Assembly (NCBI RefSeq): GCF_027595165.1
Contig: NZ_CP097291.1
Coordinates: 62,001 to 126,000 of the forward strand
DNA length: 64,000 bases
Source: Providencia sp. PROV188
Lineage (GTDB): Bacteria; Pseudomonadota; Gammaproteobacteria; Enterobacterales; Enterobacteriaceae
Direction: 5' to 3'
The position numbers were made by a program, and so were the translations under genes. Shown in pieces: positions 33,492 to 44,028 of this stretch. How positions within the stretch are numbered: the first letter of the stretch is position 1; every line of letters starts with the position of its first letter. The notes under the pieces were generated by a model. It was not told the DNA's origin. It was given only the letters and a program-made list of their open reading frames with translations, and made no database searches.

Positions 33492-35591
33492 ATGCTAAAC
33501 ACCGTCATTATACTGGCTCTGATAATAGCTAGCCTAATTATAATGGTTTCCGTTCTGTTCTTCCGGCGGGGACGGCGTTCTAGTGTCTATCAAATACCCT
33601 CTCTAGCAACACCCGCGTTTAAAAAAATGATTGAGTCTGATTTCCAGACTATCACCCAGTATCTTAATCACAGTGCATCTAAAAACCTTCATTCGCCTTC
33701 CCAAGCTGCATGGCAAATACGAAAAAATGCGACTGTTGCTACCATCTGTAATGCCATTACGCGATTTAATTTGCGTCAAGAGCAAGGGCAGGGTTGGCGT
33801 TATTTTATTGATACGATTGAAGTTCAGTTACCTTCTCAACTAGAACCGTTCTTACAACGACAAAATGCCATGGAAATTGTAGAAACGGATCATCTGCCTT
33901 TAATTGTGGCTCTCAATGGTCACTCATTGAAGGAATTTAGCTATGAATGGGAAGTCCCTTCAGAGGAGCCTAGGACTCAACCTGAGGCTGATATCCATGA
34001 AGGTGAACCGAATACCATTCAATTGCTGAAGATGCGTAAGGAAAGTAAAGAGGAGCATCGACTCCATAATTCTTCCGGGTGGTTAGGGGCGATTGTGGTG
34101 AGCCTCAGTTTTTTTATCGGCTATCTGACGATTGTTTCTATTCCCATTTTTCAAGGATGGGGGCTGACATTAGCTGCGGTGGTTTTTATCCTCGGAATGT
34201 TTTTATTATTCCGTTTACGTCTTTTTCCTAGACCCTATCAAGATGTGCAATGTATTTATGGGCAAGCCAAACGCTGGGAATTGTACGGAGAGTTAGATAA
34301 AAAATACTCATCCACCATTTCGATAGGGGGTGTAGATTTGCACTACCCCACCTATTGGCTCCCTTACCTAAAATATGAGCTAAACCATCCTACGAATATT
34401 GACCTCTATTCGACGGGAGAAGTGCTACGGTATGGTCGATATCTCTCAGTTCATGAAGAGGAACGCTATTACCCCTATAAACGATTTAAAAAGAATGTGC
34501 TGATGTTTTTCAGTGCATTGCTCGTTTTGGCGATGGTGTTTTCTTATCAATCGATTAGTTTGCCAGTAAAATTAGGTTTTGCGTGGATTGAAGGTGCGAA
34601 AAAAGTCAGTGTTGTTGACCCTTCAGATTTAACAGCGCGTAAAATTAGAGTTGGAGATACATTATCAGCGAAGGGAATGGGGATGTGTTATCGTCCTCCT
34701 AATTTGAATGATGCCAATCAAGCGTTGTTTGTGCCTTTTGATTGTTCGGGTGTGTATTGGAATAATATTAACCTGATTACTGAGCCGCAATCTGAGATTG
34801 TGAATCGAGCCATAGATTTATTGAATAGCGTAAAAAATCAATTACATCCAGATAAAGATGCCCCGGGAATTAACCCAAGATTGCAGCGTGAAATCATGAA
34901 ATCGGGAATGAATATTATTTTCGATTTTTCAGAAATCGTATTAAAAACCAACGCGTTGTGTGATCAACAAGATCATTGCATTAAACTCAAAAGCGCATTG
35001 TCTAACTTGGGTGGAAGTGTGGATGATTGGCCGGGATTGGTAAATAAAGCGTCTTCAGGAAAATTAAGTGGTGCGCATGTTTTATTACGTGCAGGAAGTG
35101 CTGATGCCTTGGAAAACCTCGTTGAAGACACCACATATGATTTCATCAAGAAAGAACTTGAGAAGGAAGTTCGTAAACTCAATAGCCCACCACCAGGTGG
35201 GGTATTGTTGATCAGCGATGAAAACCGCCCGCTGGTAGATATAATGCCAGTAAGTTCACTGAGCGAAATGAACCAAGTTCAGCGATGGTATGAGTTAAAG
35301 CGCTTATCTAGCATTCTGATTAATACCCCATTTGATGTTGAAGGGGTTATCACGAACATTTCGACAGATGCCAATGGCACATTGCAAGTGGTGGTTCATG
35401 AACGCTTGGATGAAGATGTGTTATCAGAATATGTCTGCCGTTCAATGTTGGTTTTCTTCTTAATCATTTGTACCTTGATAAATGGAACATTAATTATTAT
35501 TCGAGTTTTGAATAACAAACGGCGTTTGCGTAAAATCACTGAATATTACGATAAATGCTATGAGGCAGATAATCCTTCCGAGTCTAGATAG
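33492..35591 (+). CDS. igaA: Rcs-phosphorelay inhibitor IgaA (UmoB)
   Basis: IgaA is an inner-membrane protein that holds the Rcs envelope-stress phosphorelay off by binding RcsD; the Proteus homologue UmoB affects flagellar gene expression and swarming. The 699-residue protein (E. coli 711) has an N-terminal helix (NTVIILALIIASLIIMVSVL), paired helices at about 195-240, one at about 330-352 and one near the C-terminus (about 648-670). A large periplasmic loop lies between the last two. The gene is usually essential when Rcs is intact. Confidence 0.93.
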   Translation: MLNTVIILALIIASLIIMVSVLFFRRGRRSSVYQIPSLATPAFKKMIESDFQTITQYLNHSASKNLHSPSQAAWQIRKNATVATICNAITRFNLRQEQGQGWRYFIDTIEVQLPSQLEPFLQRQNAMEIVETDHLPLIVALNGHSLKEFSYEWEVPSEEPRTQPEADIHEGEPNTIQLLKMRKESKEEHRLHNSSGWLGAIVVSLSFFIGYLTIVSIPIFQGWGLTLAAVVFILGMFLLFRLRLFPRPYQDVQCIYGQAKRWELYGELDKKYSSTISIGGVDLHYPTYWLPYLKYELNHPTNIDLYSTGEVLRYGRYLSVHEEERYYPYKRFKKNVLMFFSALLVLAMVFSYQSISLPVKLGFAWIEGAKKVSVVDPSDLTARKIRVGDTLSAKGMGMCYRPPNLNDANQALFVPFDCSGVYWNNINLITEPQSEIVNRAIDLLNSVKNQLHPDKDAPGINPRLQREIMKSGMNIIFDFSEIVLKTNALCDQQDHCIKLKSALSNLGGSVDDWPGLVNKASSGKLSGAHVLLRAGSADALENLVEDTTYDFIKKELEKEVRKLNSPPPGGVLLISDENRPLVDIMPVSSLSEMNQVQRWYELKRLSSILINTPFDVEGVITNISTDANGTLQVVVHERLDEDVLSEYVCRSMLVFFLIICTLINGTLIIIRVLNNKRRLRKITEYYDKCYEADNPSESR

Positions 35592-35658
35592 TATTATCCT
35601 TCCCTGACCATGGAGCCTCATTTTGGTTTGGCATTCAAACTAAGTGTGAGGAGGCACC

Positions 35659-36099
35659 ATGAAGCCGTTATCGACAAATCAATCTTCAACAAAGCCATCA
35701 TCCGCTGAACAAGTTCGCCTTGATAAATGGCTATGGGTTGCACGTTTTTATAAAACACGTTCCATTGCTCGTGAGATGATTGATGGCGGAAAAGTCCATT
35801 ACAATGGGCAAAGAAGTAAGCCGGGCAAAATTGTTGAATTGGGTGCGATGATAAAAGTGCGTCAAGGAAATGATGAGCGGATTATCGAAGTGCTCGAGAT
35901 CAGCAATCAACGTAAAGGCGCACCAGAAGCTCAGTTACTCTACCGTGAAACCGTAGAAAGCCTTGAACAACGTGAAAAGATGGCGATGGCACGTAAGATG
36001 AATGCACTCACGATGCCACATCCTGACAGACGTCCCGATAAAAAAGAGCGTCGGACTCTGCTAAAATTTAAACACACGAATTCCCATGAATCGTCTTAA
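35659..36099 (+). CDS. hslR: Heat-shock ribosome rescue protein HslR (Hsp15)
   Basis: Hsp15 binds free 50S subunits carrying stalled peptidyl-tRNA. The 146-residue protein (E. coli 133) has an S4 RNA-binding domain (VRLDKWLWVARFYKTRSIA) and the basic tail MPHPDRRPDKKERRTLLKF. GTGAGGAGG precedes the ATG. It follows igaA directly, whereas E. coli has yrfG between them, and it is followed after 28 bases by hslO. Confidence 0.95.
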   Translation: MKPLSTNQSSTKPSSAEQVRLDKWLWVARFYKTRSIAREMIDGGKVHYNGQRSKPGKIVELGAMIKVRQGNDERIIEVLEISNQRKGAPEAQLLYRETVESLEQREKMAMARKMNALTMPHPDRRPDKKERRTLLKFKHTNSHESS

Positions 36100-36127
36100 T
36101 AGACTGCCTGAGTAATAGAGAGAAATT

Positions 36128-37000
36128 ATGGCTAAACAAGACCAACTCCACCGTTTCCTGTTCGAACAGCATGCGGTACGTGGAGAAATGATTACTGTCG
36201 ATGAGACTTTTCATCATATTCTAGAAAATCATGATTACCCAGAAGCCGTCAAAATGCTGCTGGGAGAACTGCTGGTTGCGACCAGCTTACTGACTGCAAC
36301 TTTAAAATTTGATGGTGACATTACCGTTCAAATCCAAGGTGATGGCCCTGTGAAGTTAGCCGTGATTAACGGTAATAACCTACAACAAATGCGCGGTGTT
36401 GCCCGTGTTGAGGGTCCTGTTGTCGCGGGAAGTACGTTGCAGCAAATGATTGGTAACGGGTTCATTGTCATCACAATTACACCAAAACAAGGTGAGCGTT
36501 ATCAAGGGATTGTGGCGATTGAAGGCAATAGCATTGAAGAGAGTATTGATGCCTATTTCCGCCAATCTGAACAGTTACCAACCCGCCTGTTTATCCGTGT
36601 TAGTGAACAAGATGGCAAAGCGATTGCTGGCGGGATGTTGCTGCAAGTTTTACCAGCTGCAGGAGAGACTAGCCACGAGTTTTTTGATCACTTAGTGCAA
36701 CTGACTGCGACTATCAAAGGCAAAGAGCTCAGCGAATTAGACGTGAAAGAGGTACTTCATCGTCTATATCATGAAGAAGATGTCACGCTGTATGACCCAC
36801 AATCTGTTGAGTTCCGTTGCACTTGTTCACGTGAACGTTGTGAAGCGTCTTTAGCGACATTAACCCATGAAGATGTTATGGATATTTTGCACAAAGATGG
36901 GAAAATTGATATGGAGTGTGAATATTGTGGCTCACACTATGTATTTATTGAATCCGATATCATCGGGTTAAATAATGAGCGAAATCAGCAACTTCACTGA
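36128..37000 (+). CDS. hslO: Redox-regulated chaperone Hsp33 (HslO)
   Basis: Hsp33 is a holdase switched on by oxidation plus heat. The 290-residue protein keeps the zinc-binding cysteines C231, C233 (RCTCS) and C264, C267 (CEYCG). These release zinc and form disulfides on activation. The N-terminal substrate-binding domain is intact. It is co-directional with hslR and ends at a strong terminator. Confidence 0.96.
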   Translation: MAKQDQLHRFLFEQHAVRGEMITVDETFHHILENHDYPEAVKMLLGELLVATSLLTATLKFDGDITVQIQGDGPVKLAVINGNNLQQMRGVARVEGPVVAGSTLQQMIGNGFIVITITPKQGERYQGIVAIEGNSIEESIDAYFRQSEQLPTRLFIRVSEQDGKAIAGGMLLQVLPAAGETSHEFFDHLVQLTATIKGKELSELDVKEVLHRLYHEEDVTLYDPQSVEFRCTCSRERCEASLATLTHEDVMDILHKDGKIDMECEYCGSHYVFIESDIIGLNNERNQQLH

Positions 37001-37029
37001 TACGATTTAGCAACCTAATTATGTGACGA

Positions 37030-37055
37030 GGGTGCAATTTTGCACCCTTTTTTTA
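37030..37055 (+). terminator. hslO terminator
   Basis: GGGTGCAA (37030-37037) and TTGCACCC (37040-37047) form an 8-bp perfect stem, followed by a run of T. Confidence 0.9.
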
Positions 37056-37203
37056 TAATTTTAAAGGATTATAACGTGCTCTAAGTCTCATTATGAATTA
37101 AAAAAAATTATACATTTTCAATTCTTTGATAACTATCGCTGTTAATTAGTCGTAAAGATTTATGATCGTCGGCAGAATAGCTATGTTTACCAGGAGCAAT
37201 ATA

Positions 37204-38823
37204 ATGAGCGCTAAAAGCATTACCCTGAAGGATCTCGAAAAGTACGGCATTCATGACGTCGCTGAAGTTGTTTATAACCCAAGTTATGAGCTGTTATTTC
37301 AGGAAGAAACCAAGCCAGGTCTTGAAGGTTATGAACGCGGTACCGTCACTACGTTAGGTGCTGTTGCTGTTGATACCGGTATTTTTACAGGACGTTCCCC
37401 AAAAGATAAATATATCGTTCGCGATGATGTAACCCGTGATACCGTTTGGTGGGCTGACCAAGGTAAAGGTAAAAACGATAACAAACCAATGAGCCAAGAG
37501 GTTTGGAGCAGCCTGAAACACTTAGTGACTGAGCAGCTATCAGGCAAACGTTTGTTTGTTGTGGATGCATTCTGTGGTGCGAACGCAGATACTCGTCTGA
37601 AAGTCCGTTTTATCACTGAGGTTGCATGGCAAGCTCACTTCGTGAAAAACATGTTTATTCGTCCATCTGATGAAGAGTTAGTTGGTTTTGAACCAGACTT
37701 TATCGTGATGAACGGTGCAAAATGCACTAACCCGAATTGGAAAGAGCAAGGTCTGAACTCAGAAAACTTTGTTGCTTTCAACTTAACTGAGCGTATGCAG
37801 TTAATCGGCGGTTCTTGGTACGGCGGCGAAATGAAGAAAGGTATGTTCTCTATGATGAACTACCTGCTGCCATTAAAAGGCATCGCATCAATGCACTGCT
37901 CTGCAAACGTTGGTGAAAAAGGCGACGTTGCAATTTTCTTCGGCCTGTCTGGTACAGGTAAAACCACATTGTCTACAGATCCAAAACGTAAGTTAATTGG
38001 TGATGATGAGCATGGTTGGGATGATGACGGTGTATTCAACTTCGAAGGCGGTTGCTACGCGAAGACTATCAACCTGTCTAAAGAAGCTGAGCCAGACATC
38101 TATGGCGCTATCAAACGTGATGCGTTATTAGAAAACGTTATGGTATTGGCTGACGGTTCAGTTGATTTCAATGACGGCTCTAAAACTGAGAACACGCGTG
38201 TTTCTTACCCTATCTATCACATCGAAAACATCGTAAAACCAGTTTCTAAAGCGGGTCATGCGACAAAAGTTATCTTCCTGACGGCAGATGCATTCGGTGT
38301 GTTACCACCAGTTTCTCGCTTAACGCCAGAACAAACTCAGTACCACTTCCTGTCTGGTTTCACGGCGAAGTTAGCCGGTACAGAGCGTGGTGTGACTGAA
38401 CCAACTCCAACATTCTCTGCATGTTTCGGCGCAGCATTCTTATCTCTGCACCCAACTCAATACGCGGAAGTATTAGTGAAGCGTATGGAAGCCGCAGGCG
38501 CGAAAGCATACTTAGTCAATACTGGTTGGAACGGTACAGGCAAACGTATCTCTATTAAAGATACGCGTGCAATCATCGATGCAATCTTAAGTGGCGATAT
38601 CGAAAAAGCGGATACCATCAAGCTGCCAGTGTTTGATTTAGAAGTCCCAACAGCATTACCGGGTGTGGATACCAATATCCTTGACCCACGTAATACTTAC
38701 GCTGATAAATCTCAGTGGGATGAAAAATCTAAAGACTTAGCGGATCGCTTCGTGAAGAATTTCGATAAGTACACTGATACCCCTGCAGGTGCAGCACTGG
38801 TTAAAGCCGGTCCTAAACTGTAA
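37204..38823 (+). CDS. pckA: Phosphoenolpyruvate carboxykinase (ATP) PckA
   Basis: PckA converts oxaloacetate and ATP to phosphoenolpyruvate, the entry step of gluconeogenesis. ATG at 37204 ([16 protein letters not shown]) is preceded by AGGAGC and gives 539 residues (E. coli 540). The open frame extends upstream to 37162 without a ribosome site. The kinase-1a P-loop [11 protein letters not shown], kinase-2 [10 protein letters not shown] and the substrate site [13 protein letters not shown] are present. Growth on acetate via acs would depend on it. Confidence 0.97.
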   Translation: MSAKSITLKDLEKYGIHDVAEVVYNPSYELLFQEETKPGLEGYERGTVTTLGAVAVDTGIFTGRSPKDKYIVRDDVTRDTVWWADQGKGKNDNKPMSQEVWSSLKHLVTEQLSGKRLFVVDAFCGANADTRLKVRFITEVAWQAHFVKNMFIRPSDEELVGFEPDFIVMNGAKCTNPNWKEQGLNSENFVAFNLTERMQLIGGSWYGGEMKKGMFSMMNYLLPLKGIASMHCSANVGEKGDVAIFFGLSGTGKTTLSTDPKRKLIGDDEHGWDDDGVFNFEGGCYAKTINLSKEAEPDIYGAIKRDALLENVMVLADGSVDFNDGSKTENTRVSYPIYHIENIVKPVSKAGHATKVIFLTADAFGVLPPVSRLTPEQTQYHFLSGFTAKLAGTERGVTEPTPTFSACFGAAFLSLHPTQYAEVLVKRMEAAGAKAYLVNTGWNGTGKRISIKDTRAIIDAILSGDIEKADTIKLPVFDLEVPTALPGVDTNILDPRNTYADKSQWDEKSKDLADRFVKNFDKYTDTPAGAALVKAGPKL

Positions 38824-38845
38824 TTTCGGGTAGTACAGATAAAAG

Positions 38846-38890
38846 AAGGCTCTACAACGATTGAAGATAACATCATCGTGTAGAGCCTTT
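38846..38890. terminator. Terminator between pckA and yhhW
   Basis: AAGGCTCTACA and TGTAGAGCCTT form a perfect 11-bp stem extended by CGAT/ATCG pairing. Three T follow; it lies between convergent genes. Confidence 0.8.
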
Positions 38891-38923
38891 CCCATTGGTG
38901 TTAGCGTTTACTTACCTGAAAAA

Positions 38924-39622
38924 TTATTCCGCAGCAGGCAAGTCAAAAACTAAAATTTCACTCTCTTCATCAGCTTTAATCGTTAGCTGATTTTCTTGCC
39001 AAATGGCTAAACCATCGCTAGTCGTTGCTTTCTGCCCATTAACTTCAATGTTGCCTTTAACGACTTGGATCCAAACAACACGTTTTTCTGCGATGTCGTA
39101 AGTGCTTTGCTCATTAGCTGGTAATGCCCAGCGCCATAAGGTCATGTCTTGGTTAACTTTTAGCGAGCCATCGCGTGCATCTGGTGATAACACCAATTGC
39201 TTACCACTTGTCGAATCAAAGCGTTTTTGCTCGTAACGTGGCTCGATGCCATTTTTATCTGGAATGATCCAGATTTGGTATAAACGCAGCTCTTTTTCAT
39301 TACTTGGGTTGTATTCAGAGTGACGAACACCCGTTCCCGCGCTCATGATTTGGAATTCACCCACAGGGATCTGTTCCATATTGCCCATGCTGTCTTTGTG
39401 CTCAACGGCACCATCCAGCACGTAGGTCAATATTTCCATGTCTTTATGAGGGTGAGTACCAAACCCTTGTCCCGCAGCGATGTAGTCTTCATTGATGACT
39501 CTTAACGCTGAGAAACCCATAAATTTTTCATCGTAATAGTTAGCGAACGAGAAAGTGTGCCAGCTGTCCAGCCAACCGTGGTTTGCGTGTCCACGTTCAT
39601 TTGCTTGGCGTAAATAGATCAT
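38924..39622 (-). CDS. yhhW: Pirin-like quercetin 2,3-dioxygenase YhhW
   Basis: This 232-residue bicupin equals E. coli YhhW (231), which has quercetinase activity in vitro. The N-terminal cupin has GFGTHPHKDMEILTYVLDG with the HxH metal pair and a downstream HSEYNPS. The gene lies next to ryhB, as in E. coli. The physiological substrate is not known. Confidence 0.92.
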   Translation of the reverse strand: MIYLRQANERGHANHGWLDSWHTFSFANYYDEKFMGFSALRVINEDYIAAGQGFGTHPHKDMEILTYVLDGAVEHKDSMGNMEQIPVGEFQIMSAGTGVRHSEYNPSNEKELRLYQIWIIPDKNGIEPRYEQKRFDSTSGKQLVLSPDARDGSLKVNQDMTLWRWALPANEQSTYDIAEKRVVWIQVVKGNIEVNGQKATTSDGLAIWQENQLTIKADEESEILVFDLPAAE

Positions 39623-39807
39623 TGAGTCATCTCCTTAAAAGCGGATATCCAATTTTCATTGGGCTCTTGCTTAACTTGTTGATGACAGTTTAGCCAAATT
39701 GTAGAAAGAGAAAAGTAGGCGACATTAACCATAGGATCCAAAAAATTTGAATAAGATTCTAGGATATCACCAAGATGATTTTCGGTATGAAATGGCAAGG
39801 TACAGAT

Positions 39808-39912
39808 AAAAAAATAGCCAGCATATGCTGGCTAAAGTAAACACTGGAAGCAATGTGAGCAATGTCGTACCTCCTACAAGAGACTGACTAAGTTAAGTCG
39901 CCTGCGGAAGAT
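39808..39912 (-). ncRNA. ryhB: Iron-stress small RNA RyhB
   Basis: RyhB is an Hfq-dependent RNA made when iron is scarce that shuts off iron-using proteins such as SodB and succinate dehydrogenase. On the minus strand the core CGACATTGCTCACATTGC followed by TTCCAGTG (39867-39842) is identical to the E. coli RyhB seed. The terminator TAGCCAGCAT/ATGCTGGCTA (39834-39815) with seven T is intact. The 5' half differs from E. coli. The start near 39912 is estimated from the promoter, giving about 105 bases (E. coli 90). Its place beside yhhW is also conserved. Confidence 0.93.
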
Positions 39913-39914
39913 GT

Positions 39915-39948
39915 GATAATGATAATAGTTATCACTATCGTTTGTAAA
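39915..39948 (-). promoter_or_regulatory. ryhB promoter with Fur box
   Basis: GATAATGATAATAGTTATC (39915-39933) matches the Fur consensus at 17 of 19 positions. It overlaps the presumed minus-strand -10 (TTATCA or TATCAT, about 39925-39919). A -35-like TTTACA lies at 39948-39943, with 17-18 base spacing. Fur with iron would block transcription. The rest of 39949-40070 shows no gene. Confidence 0.88.
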
Positions 39949-40070
39949 GAGTTATTTTTAACCAATTTTAGATTTATTTAAACTCAATGCTCAACTGCCT
40001 GATTTGGTTGAAATTAAATAATATCCATTATTTTTCAATGGATTAAATAATTTCATAAAAGCGTGCGCGA

Positions 40071-41267
40071 TTAAGCTTGATGGAGCAAGTTTTCCGCACA
40101 AGCAGAAGCGGAACTCCACGCCCATTGGAAATTGTATCCCCCTAACCAACCCGTCACATCCATCACTTCGCCAATAAAATAAAGTCCGGGAGACTTGAGC
40201 GATTCCATGGTTTTGGATGAAATTTCATGGGTATCAACGCCACCAAGAGTCACTTCCGCAGTACGATAACCTTCTGTGCCGTTAGGTTGTACTTGCCAGT
40301 TATGCAACAAGTCATCAAGAGCATCAATCTGTGCGTGGGTGAGTTGTTTGAGTGGGCAATCTGGAATCTGTCCAAGTTGTTGTAAGACCTCAATTAAGCG
40401 TTTAGGTAACAGTGTCGCTAAGGTATTTTTGAGCGATTGATTAGGGCGCTGTTGTTTCTCATTGGTCAGAAATTCCCCCAATGAAATCTCTGGAAGTAAG
40501 TTAATACTCACATACTCGCCGGGTTGCCAGTAATTCGAAATTTGTAAAATTGCCGGACCTGATAGTCCCCTGTGAGTGAACAGGATATTTTCTTTAAATA
40601 GCACACCGCTGGCGGATGTGACGGTTGCCGCCACGGAAACCCCAGAAAGGGCTTGAAGTGCTTCAAGTAGAGGTTTGTGTAAGGTAAAAGGAACGAGTGC
40701 AGCACGGGTAGGGATGATGCTGTGCCCAAATTGCTCGGCAAGTCGATAACCAAACGGAGTTGCTCCTAAGCCTGGCATTGAAAGTCCGCCAGTTGCAACC
40801 ACCAGTAAGCGAGTACTTACTTGATCTCCGTTCACCGTGACAACATAGCCGTCATCCGTTTTGTCGACTTGGGTGACTTCACTGCGTAGCTTGATAGTGA
40901 CATTGGGCTGATCACACTCACTTTTCAGCATATCGACGATATCTTGCGCACTATTATCGCAAAATAGCTGTCCTAGGGTCTTTTCGTGATAAGGAATCTG
41001 ATATTTGCCAACAAGCTCAATAAAATCCCATTGTGTATAGCGAGCAAGTGCTGACTTACAAAAATGAGGGTTAGTCGAGAGATAGTTATTGTGATCGGCG
41101 TACATATTGGTGAAATTACAGCGTCCACCGCCGGACATCAAAATTTTACGCCCTAATTTTTTACCGTTATCCAGTACAAGGGTATTTAAACCGCGCTTAC
41201 CAGCGAGTGAAGCGCAAAATAATCCGGCCGCGCCTGCACCTAAAATAATAACGTCAATATTTCTCAC
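40071..41267 (-). CDS. yhiN: HI0933-family flavoprotein YhiN
   Basis: This 398-residue FAD-binding protein (E. coli YhiN 400) has the dinucleotide-binding motif GAGAAGLFCASLAGKRG near the N-terminus. MSGGGRCNFTN is typical of the HI0933 family, and it closes with YFIGEVMDVTGWLGGYNFQ. Its substrate is unknown. It is divergent from pitA. Confidence 0.92.
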   Translation of the reverse strand: MRNIDVIILGAGAAGLFCASLAGKRGLNTLVLDNGKKLGRKILMSGGGRCNFTNMYADHNNYLSTNPHFCKSALARYTQWDFIELVGKYQIPYHEKTLGQLFCDNSAQDIVDMLKSECDQPNVTIKLRSEVTQVDKTDDGYVVTVNGDQVSTRLLVVATGGLSMPGLGATPFGYRLAEQFGHSIIPTRAALVPFTLHKPLLEALQALSGVSVAATVTSASGVLFKENILFTHRGLSGPAILQISNYWQPGEYVSINLLPEISLGEFLTNEKQQRPNQSLKNTLATLLPKRLIEVLQQLGQIPDCPLKQLTHAQIDALDDLLHNWQVQPNGTEGYRTAEVTLGGVDTHEISSKTMESLKSPGLYFIGEVMDVTGWLGGYNFQWAWSSASACAENLLHQA

Positions 41268-41645
41268 AATCAGGGTTCTCTATATATATTTGATTTTTAT
41301 CGTAATTACGAATATTTATGCCGCTATTTTACGCGATTTAACGTAGGTTGTAATGCAGCGGATCATCGAAGAATTAATGAAAAGTATGGTAGACGTATTA
41401 TAATTAGGAAAAATCGCGAAAAAAGACTATTTCCCCCAGATTTTCACAAATTATCATAAAAAAAGTTTCAAAAATTCAGAATAACTTTAATTGTGGTAAC
41501 TGGATGATATTAAAGGGATAGTTTGTATTTGATGATTTTTTGATTGGTATTTAAATCAAAAAAAGGTCAGATTTCGCTTCCACCGCTAGCGTTTGTCACT
41601 GATAATGCGCCGCGTTCATGTCCAACCAATAATGGCTTAACGTCT
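41268..41645. other. Divergent yhiN-pitA promoter region
   Basis: The 378 bases must hold the promoters of both genes. The frame of pitA is open back to 41544, but that part does not resemble PitA and is treated as leader. I see no further gene or strong hairpin. Confidence 0.5.
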
Positions 41646-43133
41646 ATGCTACATCTTTTTACAGGTTTAGAATTTTACACAGGTCTATTGTTAGTTCTAG
41701 CACTGTTATTTGTGCTGTTCTATGAGGCGATTAACGGATTCCATGATACTGCTAACGCGGTCGCAACGGTGATTTACACCCGAGCAATGCGCGCTCAGTT
41801 CGCGGTTGTCATGGCCGGGGTATTTAACTTTTTCGGTGTCTTGCTGGGAGGGCTGAGCGTGGCATATGCCATTGTTCATCTTTTACCAACAGACCTTCTC
41901 CTTAACGTGAGCTCTGCTCACGGCCTTGCAATGGTCTTTTCATTGCTACTGGCTGCTATCATCTGGAACCTTGGAACCTGGTATTTAGGTATTCCAGCAT
42001 CAAGCTCTCACACGCTGATCGGTGCCATTATCGGTGTTGGTTTAACCAATGCGATAGTGACTGATACATCGGTGGTTGATGCGCTGAATATTCCTAAAAT
42101 GATCAGTATTTTCATGTCCTTAATTCTTTCTCCGGCTATCGGTTTTGTGATTGCAGGGCTGATGATTTTCATGTTGCGCCGTTATTGGAGCGGAACGAAA
42201 AAACGTCGCCGTATTCACTTAACGCCAGCTGAGCGTGAGAAGAAAGATGGTAAACGCAAACCACCATTTTGGACGCGTACTGCATTGATCCTGTCTGCTG
42301 TCGGCGTGAGCTTCTCTCACGGCGCGAATGATGGGCAAAAAGGTATCGGTCTGATTATGCTGGTGTTAATTGGTGTTGCACCAGCAGGCTTCGTCGTTAA
42401 CATGAATTCAAACGGTTATGATATCGCGAGAACACATGATGCGGTGGTTCATCTGCAACAATACTATGAAACACATAAACCAGCCTTAAACCACGCAATT
42501 GAAAATACGCCTATGATGGCGGAGAACAAGCCAGAAGAAGGCGAGTTCCATTGTGACAGTTCGCGTACGCCAATTATCTTAAATCAAGCTCAGAAGATGC
42601 TCAGCGGCATTCAGAGCTATGATGAGTTAACACCTGATCAGCGCAACCAAACTCGTCGCCTGTTAATGTGTATCTCCGATACTGCGAATGCTGTGGCGAA
42701 GTTACCAGAAACTAGCGCAAAAGATGCGAGCTTACTGAAAAAGCTGAGTAATGACCTGCTGTATACTGTTGAGTATGCACCGTTATGGATTATCGTTGCC
42801 GTTGCGTTAGCACTGGCACTGGGTACCATGTTCGGTTGGCAGCGTGTTGCGGTGACTATCGGTGAGAAAATCGGTAAGAAAGGTATGACTTACGCACAAG
42901 GCGTATCGGCTCAGGTCACTGCGGCGGTATCTATCGGTGTGGCAAGTTATACAGGTATGCCTGTTTCAACAACCCAAGTTCTCTCTTCTGCGGTAGCGGG
43001 TACGATGGTAGTTGATGGTGGTGGTGTTCAGAGTAAAACTATTAAGAGCATTGCGCTTGCATGGTTACTGACGCTTCCTGTTTCCATCATTCTGTCCGGT
43101 GTACTGTACTGGATTGCGCTGAAGATTATCTAA
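41646..43133 (+). CDS. pitA: Low-affinity phosphate transporter PitA
   Basis: PitA imports neutral metal-phosphate complexes with a proton. ATG at 41646 gives [20 protein letters not shown], which aligns with the E. coli start, and 495 residues (E. coli 499). The two PiT signatures [15 protein letters not shown] and [13 protein letters not shown], the [13 protein letters not shown] helix and its repeat [16 protein letters not shown], and a central hydrophilic loop of about 100 residues are all present. Neighbours yhiN, uspB and uspA follow E. coli. Confidence 0.96.
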   Translation: MLHLFTGLEFYTGLLLVLALLFVLFYEAINGFHDTANAVATVIYTRAMRAQFAVVMAGVFNFFGVLLGGLSVAYAIVHLLPTDLLLNVSSAHGLAMVFSLLLAAIIWNLGTWYLGIPASSSHTLIGAIIGVGLTNAIVTDTSVVDALNIPKMISIFMSLILSPAIGFVIAGLMIFMLRRYWSGTKKRRRIHLTPAEREKKDGKRKPPFWTRTALILSAVGVSFSHGANDGQKGIGLIMLVLIGVAPAGFVVNMNSNGYDIARTHDAVVHLQQYYETHKPALNHAIENTPMMAENKPEEGEFHCDSSRTPIILNQAQKMLSGIQSYDELTPDQRNQTRRLLMCISDTANAVAKLPETSAKDASLLKKLSNDLLYTVEYAPLWIIVAVALALALGTMFGWQRVAVTIGEKIGKKGMTYAQGVSAQVTAAVSIGVASYTGMPVSTTQVLSSAVAGTMVVDGGGVQSKTIKSIALAWLLTLPVSIILSGVLYWIALKII

Positions 43134-43188
43134 TCAGCGGTAGGGAGCCCAGTTAGGGCTTCCTGCACACTCTAAGCATAAGCATTCT

Positions 43189-43228
43189 AAAATAGTGATG
43201 ATCGGTTTCCGGTCATCACTATTTTTTT
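43189..43228 (+). terminator. pitA terminator
   Basis: AAATAGTGATGA...CGG pairs with CCG...TCATCACTATTT around TTT, giving a stem of about 15 bp followed by T residues. Confidence 0.85.
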
Positions 43229-43259
43229 GCCTTGAATAAAGGGAATAACAAACGCGAGG

Positions 43260-43595
43260 TTAATTGGCTATCACCATATAGACCAAACTCACAACGACTA
43301 AAATGCTTAATCGGCTGATCAACATAAACTGCTTGCGAATACGTTCACAACGGAATATTACATCAGGATCGTAGTGCTCAAGGTACTGTTTGGTATTGAT
43401 ATAACGGACAAGGCGCAATTGCTTGTTAAGCTGACCGTGAGTCGTGAAAAAGCCATTACCATCAACGGATTGATAAAGTAGAGGATCCGAATCCCTCAGA
43501 ATAGATAATAAAACGCGAATAGAAGAAAAATAGCGCATCATATTTAAGATGCACAAAATGCAGAGTGCCCAAAATAATGCAATTACACTGAACAT
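43260..43595 (-). CDS. uspB: Universal stress protein B UspB
   Basis: This 111-residue inner-membrane protein has the E. coli UspB length. It has helices at the N-terminus ([17 protein letters not shown]) and the C-terminus ([19 protein letters not shown]) around a charged domain. In E. coli it is RpoS-dependent and its loss gives ethanol sensitivity in stationary phase. It is divergent from uspA. Confidence 0.93.
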   Translation of the reverse strand: MFSVIALFWALCILCILNMMRYFSSIRVLLSILRDSDPLLYQSVDGNGFFTTHGQLNKQLRLVRYINTKQYLEHYDPDVIFRCERIRKQFMLISRLSILVVVSLVYMVIAN

Positions 43596-44028
43596 AATCC
43601 CCTCCTTAGAACGAACCTAAATTGCCCCGTTGTCACTAAAGGAAATACCGCCAAAATATTGCACTAACATCATTTATTTTCATTGTAGGGCATGTCGTTA
43701 CTTAAACACAATTCATTGCTTAAAAAAAGTGCAGATGGTTCAAATTTTGACTTCAAAAAAGTGGGAGTCATAAACTGTTAATTTACAGATTGTTGATTAC
43801 ACTTACTGGCATTGCGGTAATTCGAATTTTGAACTGATATATATTAATATTGAATGAATGATGTTATTGTTTTATCAAATGTTCTGTCTTTTAATCCTTA
43901 AAAATTAATCTGCTAGATGTGATCAAAACGACACTTAGTTATCGCGATTAGCAGGTATAGTATATTCATAAGATATTGGTGAACGTCGTTAACCACCAGT
44001 TAAATCAGCATTTGGAAGGAGTTTACTT
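43596..44028. other. Divergent uspB-uspA regulatory region
   Basis: This 433-base region contains the uspA promoter, with a -10-like TATAGT or TATATT near 43958-43967, and the uspB promoter. GGAAGGAG stands just before the uspA start. I see no gene or other clear element. Confidence 0.5.

Noticed and set aside
39806..39862. A small protein encoded within RyhB from the TTG after AGGAGGT
   Set aside because: The frame has no stop codon before the intrinsic terminator, and the sequence is constrained by the conserved pairing seed; kept only as an observation on ribosome-binding potential.
41544..41645. N-terminal extension of PitA
   Set aside because: The extra 34 residues lack similarity to PitA, while ATG 41646 aligns exactly with the E. 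coli start.
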